64,000 bases of DNA from Amia ocellicauda (lineage: Eukaryota > Chordata > Actinopteri > Amiiformes > Amiidae). This document shows, piece after piece, positions 10,323 through 20,637 of the stretch. Under the pieces are notes generated by a model that had not been told where the DNA came from, did no database searches, and saw only the letters and a program-made list of their open reading frames with translations. The translations under genes and the position numbers were made by a program. Where the stretch lies: positions 21,883,823 through 21,947,822 of the forward strand of contig NC_089867.1 of the NCBI RefSeq assembly GCF_036373705.1. The letters are read 5' to 3'. Each line of letters starts with the position of its first letter. The first letter of the stretch is position 1.

Positions 10323-10926
10323 ATGGCGCCTGTAAACATTTGCAACATGGCTCTCAGCTCAAAAGACAAAATCAAAGTAAGTACAGAATCCTGTGTGCAT
10401 ATGATATGCATTCTGTATATACTTACGGTTTTCTATGGCACATATTCGTACAGTCGTCTAATGAATATTCTCCTTTTTTTTCCCCTTCCAGTTGAGAAAA
10501 CCGGTGGTGGAGAAGATGCGCAGGGACCGCATCAACCACAGCATTGAGCAGCTGAAGAAGCTGCTGGAAACCGAATTCAAAGCGAGCCAGCCCAGCTCCA
10601 AGCTGGAGAAGGCTGACATCCTGGAGATGGCAGTCTGCTACCTGAGGGAGAACTTCCATCCCTCTGCGCTCTTCAAGACCGCCACTCCGAGGCAAGGCTA
10701 CGCGGAGGGCTTTTCCAAGTGCCTGGAGGAGACCCTGCGCTTCTTGTCGGTGCACGACCCTCTGAAGGAGTCCCAGGTCAAGGTGCTGAACCACTTCCAC
10801 AAGGCCGAGCAGGCCAGCAGCAGGGAGCCCCCCAGCTCCGCGGTTCCCGCTGCCCACCCTGCCCACATCCTCGCTCCCAAGCGCGCCGTGCCCAGCAGTG
10901 CCAAGTCTCTGTGGAGACCCTGGTGA
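10323..10926 (+). CDS. hes5: hes5-like bHLH-Orange transcriptional repressor, copy 2 (2 exons)
   Basis: Exons 10323-10376 and 10492-10926 join in phase 0 over a 115-base GT/AG intron and give 162 aa. Exon 1 starts MAP and ends SSKDKIK. Exon 2 carries the basic region (LRKPVVEKMRRDRIN), helix 1 (HSIEQLKKLL), helix 2 (SSKLEKADILEM), an Orange domain (GYAEGFSKCLEETLRFLS) and the terminal WRPW. Expected role: nuclear repressor downstream of Notch that recruits TLE corepressors. Copy 1 and copy 2 have the same gene structure and promoter but differ clearly in the loop and in the region before WRPW, so the duplication is old. Which zebrafish her gene it matches best (her15, her2 or her4 type) needs a tree. 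Confidence 0.93.
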
Positions 10927-11500
10927 CCGTGGTGTGCGCACCGGTGTGGACAGTGGTCGTTTAAAACCGAGGATAATTTGGCTTCGTTTGATAGTCTTAA
11001 TGAAAAAATCCTCCCAGAGTAGGAAATATGAATTCCCTTTTAAATATGACATTTGTAGGCAAGAATTGTCCTGAATCCTTATATTCTGCACAGAATACCA
11101 CCGTGTGAAAACGTACTAATGAACCAGTGTTCAGTTTAAGTACACTTCAGCACGTTTGTAATTAACTTCATTGCTGTGAAGGCTTTATTTTACACATTGT
11201 AAAACTATGCTCTATATCTGAAGCGCTGTTTTTATTTTCCTGAATGGAAAATGTACCTAGTGACTCCTACGAGTATTGTATTGACTTTATGATTAATTGT
11301 TCTTACTTTAAGTCTGTTAGATTTAGAAGTAGAACAACGTGTTTTTTTTTCTTCTGTATTCAGGAAGCTTTTCTCTTTATGTTTTAGTAAAGAATGAAAT
11401 GTAGAAGTACGACTTGCTGTTTATCACATTGATAACCTTTTATGTCCATTGTATCGTTCAATGATGCCCTGAGAAAAAGCAAGGCAAAATAAATTGCTTT
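10927..11500 (+). other. 3' UTR of hes5 copy 2 with polyadenylation signal
   Basis: AT-rich sequence after the TGA stop. An AATAAA lies at 11488-11493, a distance from the stop similar to that in copy 1. The end is inferred from the hexamer. Confidence 0.45.
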
Positions 11501-12640
11501 CAAAATCAGAATGAATGTTTCGGTTTCGTTTCTCTCCTCTTGAATACATTGCAACCTGTTTACACAACCAATGACAAGCCCAAAATATAGTATAATATCC
11601 ACTTCTGTAAATTAACTTAAATATGTACAAACCTTCACATTGTGCTATACTGGATCGTGGGATGTAACAAGAGAATAAAAGGTAGTAGCCTAATGTAATG
11701 TTGTTGCCCAATTCACAGGGCGCACACAGTTATGTCTCATGGTTCATATTTCTCCATTAAAACCACATGGGTATTTAATACCTACTTAGTGTGTCACCAC
11801 GCCAGCCTTCCACAGTTTAATCCTACATTTTAATAGTTAAAACGGAAATACTAAGATATAGTACTTTTACATACACACCATTGAAATTGCTGACAGATCT
11901 GCATATTTAATACATTATTCTGAATAAAAACTTTGAAATTCGTACAATTATTAAAATCGACGTCAATTAACCTGCAGTCCCTGATGTTGCAGTATAGTAT
12001 TACTTCACACAAGGCGCGAACTGCAGTATGATTAATGATAATATATTCAATACTGAATATCATGAAGATAATTGATAGAATCCATTTAACATTTATTTCC
12101 TATGCACAATTTGAGACATACACACCCCACTGCCATTGAATATAATCGGGGGAAATTGAAGGTTTCAAACACAGCTACAGCATTAAAACAAAAAGGAAAG
12201 ATGGCTCTCAGAAATCCTTAAACCGAGGACTGGAAAGCACTGTGTAGAAAAGGCGGCATTGAGAGAGACGGGAGCTTCTGCCATTCATGCCAAGGGGGTC
12301 GCATGCTGTAAACTGTCAAAACACTTCATAAGCCGGGCTAATGATGTCACGATCTGCATATGACTTCATTTGCACCTGTGATTGTTTTGCAGCATTTCCC
12401 AGCGTCACGGTATAAGTGCGTGGCCGTCATCTTTACGAGAATAGCACTGCCGGTATGACAATAGTGTATTGTCGTTGATGGTATGGGTTTAATATTTGCG
12501 CGGGATGCAGAAAACCTCTTGCTGCCAGTTGCAGCCCTGTTGGGTAAACACAGTTTCAAAGTGGCCAATCCAGCTGCCGTGGCGCACAATGCCACAGCAG
12601 CCTCCCTGCAACCCGAGGCTGTGGGCCCGAGCGGCTCCGG
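11501..12640. other. Intergenic, no gene seen
   Basis: AT-rich, with a CTATTGTC-type site on the minus strand near 12455-12462 (GACAATAG on the plus strand). No exon recognised. Confidence 0.5.
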
Positions 12641-12642
12641 CT

Positions 12643-12760
12643 TTCCCACACTCCGGCCATTCAGGCCTTTCAAACGCACACAAAACAAGTGTGTCGGGTT
12701 TCCCGGCGCATTCATGTTGCTATTCAGCTCACAATTTGATTCCCAGAACAGACCATCTGG
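12643..12760 (-). promoter_or_regulatory. Repeated hes5-cluster regulatory module, minus strand, copy 3 of 3
   Basis: Plus-strand order: TTCCCACA (12643-12650), CATTCA (12658-12663), ACACAAAACAAGTGTG (12678-12693, identical to 6995-7010) and AGACCATCTGG (12750-12760, identical to 7071-7081), then an ATCGTGTAA block matching GTCGTGTTA at 7089-7097. It lies 1.7 kb downstream of hes5 copy 2. Confidence 0.65.
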
Positions 12761-14233
12761 ATACAAATCGTGTAACATTTCCAAGTCTGGTTAGTCTGAA
12801 CATGCAAACATTACCGTCTAAACCCCGAAAAACAAAGTGTGCTGAAAAAAAGGATGCGTCATCAAACAGGTGCAGCATTATACTGGTTTAAAAACTACTA
12901 CTACTACTAATAATAATAATAATACACTTGGTTTATACCACACAATAACGTGACTACCATGTATTAAGAAACCCCATTGTTGTTTTATTATTCACAAAAA
13001 CAGCAAAATTACAGCAAACTATATAAGCTTATATGCAGGTTCAACAAACGCCACTTCATAGTCTTGTAATCTTGTAAACTTTTTACCCATTTCATTATTA
13101 TCCCCAATAAATCCCAAATTCCACTTGTTGGCTGCACCCAAACAGTTAATACAATTATCTAAGGATTTATTATTACAATCAAAATGTAAGCCCCCCCCCA
13201 ACAAAAAACAAAACAAAAAGGAGTATTACTAAATAAATTGGCATCACACACACCATAAAAATATCAAAATCCTGAATTAACTATGATGTACAGTGTCTTT
13301 ACTTAAATAAAACAAGACACCCCTCAATTAGCCGACGTTGGAATGAATGAGGAGTTTTTTGCTGTAAACTCGATACCGCACAATGCCATCATGCCAGTTA
13401 AAATCCTATTCGACACACAACCTGTTCCTATAGCAGGCGAGTACTGCTACACTAATGTGGAAAACAGTTTTAAATGCATGAAAATTACATTTAAACCCTA
13501 GCATTGTCGTCCTCTGGAAGCTGATTGTCATTTATCAGCTTTTTAAGAGCCCATTATTAGCAAAGGTCGTCTCAGGGTCTCCTGTGGCATGCTGCAGCAC
13601 CCGCGAAAGCCCAGAAACAAGCTGGGCAATTGGGATTGGAAACAGAAACGGACCCGTCACTATTCCCCAGCATTGCACATCCGAGCGGCAGCGCAATCCC
13701 ATGGGAGAGGATCTCATTCCTGCACCCGATCCTAGTGCTCCACTTCCCTAAAAACCTTCCTATCAATCCCTATGCACCATTTTCATCAGGTTAATCATTG
13801 GACAATGTGCTTAAATCCTCGTTATGACTTCTATGTAATATACGCCCTTAAAGAACAAAGGGTTAATTTTCATACTAAAATAATTAAACCAAATAATACA
13901 CATCTAAGCGTGTGTTCTCCACATTCTAAATATATATGGTCTCCGTAAACCCATATAGATGACAAGGGTCCGCTTATTATAGTCTATGTATGAGCCTATT
14001 GTTATCTTATTGTTCTTGCTATCTTATTTCCTTTAACCACAGTAATTGGAATGAATGCGTCTTCTTTCTCTCACCCTCTCCACCTTATGAATGTGTCCAC
14101 AGGCGATCCACTTAGTTATAGGACATAAATAGATCAGCGATTTTCCCAGAGGAACTCATCAACTGTGGGTCAATTATTCCGCCCAACATCTGCCCTGCGG
14201 TTTAACCCCTGCGACACCGCCTGCGCGGCCGGG

Positions 14234-14254
14234 TTCCCACGCGTGGCTATTGTT
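14234..14254 (-). promoter_or_regulatory. Canonical RBPJ site next to a SOX-like site
   Basis: TTCCCACG (14234-14241) is the reverse of CGTGGGAA, the consensus CSL/RBPJ site. CTATTGTT (14247-14254) follows after five bases. The two sites are much closer together than in the other modules, so this may be an independent element or a chance pairing. Confidence 0.35.
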
Positions 14255-14318
14255 ACATGGCATCTCTATAGGCATCCGATACCGGCCATATCGGTATTTT
14301 TATTTTTTTGATATTTTT

Positions 14319-14360
14319 GTATTACTTTTTCAGACTATATATAGTGTGAAAAAGTAATAC
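14319..14360. repeat. 42-base near-perfect palindrome
   Basis: The arms GTATTACTTTTTCA (14319-14332) and TGAAAAAGTAATAC (14347-14360) flank the perfect palindrome ACTATATATAGT (14334-14345). Only one base pair mismatches (14333 with 14346). It could be the core of a snapback MITE. Confidence 0.85.
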
Positions 14361-16108
14361 ATTTATTAATGATATATCATGAATACATACATTCAGTCCA
14401 GTTTATACACAACAAATACATTAGTGTATACATTTTCAAACAAACAACTATATAAACGTAGTTGTAAAATCTAGTACCAGTTCATATTAGTTAACCCTTT
14501 AATAAAACCAAACAAATACTACAAAATATTATCAAAAATGAATCTAGATTAGTTTAAACGGTTTGTCACCACGAATTACAATTCTAGCTGTTTGAGTATC
14601 TTACATTTACAATATAAAAACCATGCACATTTTAATACTCATGATTACAACTTTTCGAACATTCTTTTTTTTTTTTTTAATTAATTTCTAAAATTATTTA
14701 AAATCATCAAAAATAGATCATAATTCAAATGGAACAAAACCAATAACAACAAATAAATCAGTGCATTAATTAACATAAACTATAGTGCATATATGTAAAA
14801 CAAATATAAATGAAAGAAATCGGTTCTACACTGATGCATTGTATTATGACGGTAATTGCATTGAACAGATCAGAACCGAAACAGGCCACCAAAACAAAAC
14901 CAAAAACAGTCCAATGCATTTCTGGTTTGTGTTCAAAACCGTCAACGCACCAGAACAATATATGAGCTCTTTAAGCAATCAAATAAAAAATAATCAAATA
15001 ATAAAACTACCCGGGTTGTAGATGGGTGTGGGACCCGCACAGGGAGCTCGGGGTCTTCATTCATTTCAATCCCAAATATCTACAAAAAACCCTCGTTTGG
15101 TAATGTCGCCAACTAGCCGGTTATTTCCGCAGTGTGTCGTGCCATTGTTGTCTATGATATTAAACTTTGTTTCAATTTTCATGAAAGAGACATCCTGTTG
15201 AAAAGCTTACCGGGCGTTTTCTGCGGTGTTGTCTTTTTCCAGTGGGCCTGTCCTGAGCGCCAGCCGCCATTAAAACACAGATGAGGTCAAGTGGCTGAGT
15301 AGACATTTTAATAATATCACTTTCAATGTATAATAAACGTATTGGCTCTTACACAACGTAAAAGTTAAAAATACATTGTTCACATTTCCAGACAACTCTA
15401 ACACGATTGCCTCGATTTCAGCAAACTAGTTAGGGCATTATGGTACTGTTAATTGTTTTGAACATGGGTACAAACACTTTCATAGCTTGGATTTAGGGTA
15501 GAACATGTATTTTAAGAATAACGTACACACGTAATAATTTGTATTTAACTGGAATATGCTCAAGGAAGTATAGACCTAAGCTAATTCATAATCTGACAAA
15601 ATCTGAAAAATAAAGATTCAAATCTTGAACGGTTTTTGCAGTGTTTTATTAATAAGTTAGAACGGACACAAAATTACACACACACACACATAAAACCGCT
15701 TATTCTCAGTAGGCAAACAAGAAAGTCAAAAAAAGCTGTAGTTATTACATCTAGTGCTTTGGTTATCATGGGTCATAACTAAATAAGTTATGATCCCAGA
15801 AAAATCATCCAAATTTGGGAATTGATTCTATTCTTAAACAATAAAAGATCATAATAACAATAAATAATGAACTTTTTAATAACAAAGTATAGTTTGTCAG
15901 CAGGTGACAGGTCTTTTGTAAAAAGTATAGAAAAAGTGTTAACATGCAGGTTAGTATCAGTTATAGTTTGTAGATGTGTGTAAGCAGCTGTACTACAATT
16001 TCGTTTAGGAGTATTATGCATAAGTGATAGTATGTGATAGTAACAGTAGTATCAAATCAGTGATACTATAACATGTACTGTATACAGATTTTGCTTTAGA
16101 CCCTCATT

Positions 16109-19100
16109 CTAATGTGTGGATTTCTGCATGGTGTACAACTGAATGCAGCTCTGAAAATGGGCCGTTGTGTTCAGCTCTGGCCTTAAAAGGATGGCGTAAC
16201 ACTTGGGTAGGAAATAACTCCCATAGGCAGCAGACACGTTCACCAGAGAGCAAGCGATGTGGAAGTCCACCGTGTCTCCCTTGTACACCGTAATCACAGT
16301 CATGTAGGAGACTCTGGACACGATGCAGATGAACAAGCTGAACGCGATACACTTAGCCTCGTTGTAGTTGTCTGGTAAATTCTTCCCGGCATAGGAAAAG
16401 ACGAAGCAGAGCAAAATCAGAGCCGCGTTGTAGCTGAGATTTAAGAAGGGGTTGTAGGTCTTGCACGTTAGTAAAACCATGTCTTTCTCAAAGTACTCCG
16501 GGACCGGGACATCCCCAGTAATGAGGTAAATGGAAATCACCACCTGGGGGACCGTACACAGAAAGATGAGGACATACTGGCCCCGGTCTTTGATCCAGAA
16601 ATCGCAAGCTTTCGGGAGCTTGGCAGCCAGTTTGAAGATACACAGGAGCTGGCAGGAGCGCACGGCGATGCAGGCCAAGCAGACAGTGAAACACAATTCG
16701 GAGAGAGTGCGGAAGTGACATGACAGCGTGGAGGGCATGCCGAAGTTACCGTACAGGCAGATGCAAGAGGACAGAAGGGAGGCCAACATGATGAAGGCCA
16801 TCTTGCCCCCGGAAGACCGCACCACCGGCGTATGGCGTTTTAGGGCGAACACGGCCCCTGTGGCCACCACCACCAGGAGCACTGCTGAAGTGGACACCAG
16901 TAGCCCCACGCCAATCCCACTGTCCCAGGACAGGTACCGCAGTGTACGCGGGAAGCAGCGCTCACTCCCCTGTGGAGACCAGTGTGCCTTGGGGCAGAGA
17001 TGGCAGTTGTACTCATCTGGAAAAGAGTGTCAACACTTATAACACATTACATGCTGGTCCTACAATTGCCAGGCCTATCCTATACATGCAGTGAAGTCTT
17101 GTTTTCGAGATACCCTCAGTGTGTTCAGGATACTCTCATTCTTAACTAAAACTTCCTCTCTTTAGAATACTCTCTATAATCCATTTCCAAATCTAATTGA
17201 CTTTCAGTTTTCATGTCCCCCCTGGAAGACAATGAGTTGCCCTGGACAGTTTTTCATGATGTACAAGGTGACTGCCTACCTAGAGACATGTTTCCATCTG
17301 GAGAAATACTATGTGGGATTCTTGGATTTTTATATTTTGGTAATAATACAAAAACAAAGTTCTATGCACATGTTCTTTGCTGTTAGTGGTAACTTTTTGT
17401 GAACAATGGGAAAACCCCCCAAAAAAGCATGTTTCCTAGCATAAGGTGCACTCTGGTGCAAATACATTGATCAGTCTGCCCCACTGGGCAACAGCTGAGC
17501 GAGACTTTTAAATCATGAGGCTGGCGGCTGAATGCAATGCAAATGAGAGGGTTTTACACACCACTTGTGTTGAAGAAAGTTCCTTCTGGGCAGACTTTAC
17601 ACTCCCAGCAGCATCGGTGGAGTCCTGTCTGTTGTTTTCTGTGCCCGGGCTGGCAGTCATCAGAGCACGATGATTTACCCGTCTGGGAGAGAAGCGCCAG
17701 ACAAGCAGAGCACTCAGATTTCCAACATACGGGTTCTAAAGCTACATTTTTTGAAAAGGTGTTCCTTTATAAGCCGCTAAATTAAGTTTCTTGAATAAAA
17801 GAAAAAAGCATTTCGTAAATCTGTAACTTTTTTGAGGCAAATAAACAAAATGTGGTGTGAATATTTGTGCAGAACACCCAGATACTGGTCTTTTTATTGA
17901 ATCTTGGGCTTTAGTTAATCCCATACTAATTCAATTCTGTTTGCACATGAGCTGTGGTTCTACTGATATTAGGGTTAGAGACGTGATGGGGTATTACTTA
18001 ATAATGATCTTGACACACATAGCTTCAGTTATTGAGATATAGAGAATTTGCTGCAAAGTGGGGGATTGAATTAGTCACTTCAGTGCTGTTATGTGTTTTT
18101 AGTGGGTCAGCCCTTATTGATATGTAAATGAGGAAGTTTAAGCTTTTGAAATAGGGCTACAAACAGAATATGCTTGTATATCAAGTCAAGGTTGCAAACT
18201 TTGTTGCAGCTGCTCGTGATCAGACAGGGAGGCACCGACTACAATTTAAGCTGTGAACAGTACCTTGTTCCTCAGGAAGAGGACCCAGTTTTCATCTATG
18301 GACTCTTGTCTAGTTTTCTGGCTGTAGACACCGATGCTCTTGAATACAAACTCGCTCCCCTGGTTTCTCAACAGAAGGATGTCATAGCCAAAGGGAGGAT
18401 CTCCATTCTCATCGTAGTAAACCGACTGATTGAAGAGAGAGAACTGCACCTTTCTCATCTCCACCAGCAGCTGAGAGACGGCACAGACATGACCAGAAAC
18501 CACGAGTAGTCTGTTATTGATTTGCACTTCACAAAAATCAAAACGTATGTTAAATAAAAATGTCAAAGTGTTTAAACACATCTGCTGCGTGTGTGTGTGT
18601 GTGTTTTAGCATGGCTGGGGAGCAACACAATATTACACCAGTAGTGTGGAAAGTTTAAATGGACAGTTTTCACTGCCTTTGGCTAGTGTGGGTCAATAAT
18701 GAACTTTGAATTAGTATATACGCCCAGATAAATGAAATTTTTAGTTTGTCTTACCTCTTTGGGCAAAAAATCTCTTTTAATGCAGTTTTTGGAGTCGCAG
18801 CTGAGCAATTTATGTATGCCATGGGCAATAGTGTACACAGCAGACTGCAACCTTAACACTTCCTGTGATATCTGTTGTGCAGAGAAGTTCACTCTACAAT
18901 CATCACATTGTGGTAGTGTGGGAAGCCCATCTTTAGTGAGTGGCAATACCGGCGGCTCCGTGTGTTTTTGAAGTCTGGCCATGAAATCTTCAGGGACCTG
19001 CACTTGAATATTTCCAAAAACTATAAGGGTGCCCAGTCTCTTGTATCCAGGTATTTCTAATATCATGGGTATCTTCGACAGTGTATCACTGCTGAGCCAC

Positions 19101-20637
19101 ACTTTGTCTCTCAAGGCTGGCTCTCGGAGAGCAACTGTGTAGAAACCCACAATACTCTTAGAGACAGAGAGGATCACAGCGATCTTCGTTTTGAAGAAAA
19201 TCATTTTCTTGACTGACTCCTGGGCGCTTGCCTCTATCTCCTCATTAGACCCAATCGCTAAGACCCCCTTGTACGCGACACAAACCCCGTACTCAGGGGC
19301 CAGCTCAGTAAAGCTCTTACCCACATCACTGCCGTAGTCATCGGCACTGACCAACAGAGACACCCATTTCCAGCCAATCCCTTTCAAGAACTGCAGTATT
19401 GCCAACACTAAATTCTTGTCATTGGGAGTGGTGCGCATGAACGAAGGGTACAGCTCCTTGTTACTCAGTTTCTGGTTGGTGGCTGAGGCGGAAATCTGTG
19501 AAGAAAATAATGTCAACCAATCGAATAGCAGCATGAAAACGTACTGCAAAGATACGTCCTGACATGATGCCATAGCTCAGCTTTGATTTCAACCCATAAA
19601 CGACTGCGCTAGAACAGCACTTTTTCACACTGAACAACGGAGGTTCAGTTCACAAGCATCTGAGTTTAATTTGCTATATTTGCTGTTCATTACACCACCA
19701 TTATATTTCTGAAATGTTACATTGTATTCTATATATGATTTTATACCACAAAATACAAAATATAATGTTTCCACTAAGTTACTAAGTTGTTAAGTCACAT
19801 TTGTGCGGGGGATGTCCTCCCAAAAAATAAATAAGACATATTATAGATATAAATACATTAAATAATTAATACATTTTCATTGTCTACTTTTAGTTTCAAA
19901 ATCTGGTGTGCTGAGTGACAAAAGTCACAGACAGAAAGAGAGGCTCTTACCAAAGGTACTTGAAAAGCACCAACAATTCCGCCTATTCCCAGAGCCGTGG
20001 CACTGTAAGAGGGTCCGAAGATCGCCTTGATGTCGGTCTGCTTCTTGTACATCAGTGGCTGCGAGTCCACGTACATTGTTTTCTTGTTGCTCAGGAACAA
20101 CAGAGTGGAGTCCAGGCAGTCTGTGTCGAGGGAGCAGTCCAAGACCTGGTAGCCCAGAGAGATGTTGGGAAGGAGCTGAGTGGAGTTGTTGATTTCGGCC
20201 AACGTGAGGTCCAGCAGCTGAAGAATCTGGCATCCGGCCGCATACATTTTTTCACTGCGGGGAGAGAGAGAGGGAGAGAGATCTGTGGAAATCGCTCATT
20301 GTGTCATTGCACAGAAATAAATACATGTATATTATTTTATAGGTTTTGCCAATGTCTCCATATTATTCAACATTTCAATACAGATATTTGTATATATAGA
20401 TATATCCATAATGCGACTGGTTTTTTGTGCTAGGGCTGGTCGTGTGGGTTCTTACCATTTGCAGTGTGTCATATTCAAGGTGACGTGTGAAGGAGATTGA
20501 CACAAGGTCAAAAGTCCTCCAATGAGATAGTCTCCAGGCTTATTGAACTTTAGGGGCAAACACGCTTCTTCTGGGTGTTCTTCATCCAGAGACCAATCAC
20601 CTGGGAATAACAGGAGGAAAAGAAAGAGACAGATCAT
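16109..20637 (-). CDS. Taste receptor type 1 (T1R) family GPCR, gene A (6 exons)
   Basis: Complete gene on the minus strand. Exons: 20637-20456, 20254-19951, 19495-18755, 18470-18264, 17682-17562, 17016-16109. All have GT/AG borders and compatible phases; the total is 2463 bases, 820 aa. Exon 1 gives a signal peptide (MICLFLFLLLF) and a GDYLIGGLL motif. Exons 2-4 make the Venus-flytrap ligand domain (ISASATNQKLSNKELYPSF starts exon 3). The 121-base exon 5 encodes the cysteine-rich linker. Exon 6 encodes the last cysteines and the seven membrane segments, ending with LPKCYAILLRPELNT and HFQSCIQLYT. T1Rs work as plasma-membrane heterodimers in taste cells and sense amino acids or sugars through G proteins. 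The six-exon layout is that of the T1R/V2R group; the C-terminal HFQSCIQLYT favours T1R. Subtype is not assigned. It lies 2.6 kb downstream of gene B on the same strand. Confidence 0.9.

Larger units (their letters stand above)
12761..16108. other. Intergenic, AT-rich, between the hes5 cluster and taste receptor A
   Basis: No coding sequence recognised. Contains ACT/AAT triplet repeats near 12895-12922, a canonical RBPJ-type site (14234-14241), a long palindrome (14319-14360), a short CA run near 15678, and a TTTATT at 15645-15650 that would be an AATAAA on the minus strand for taste receptor A. Confidence 0.5.

Noticed and set aside
18917-18924. TGTGGGAA inside taste receptor A
   Set aside because: It lies in coding exon 3 and is explained by the protein sequence.
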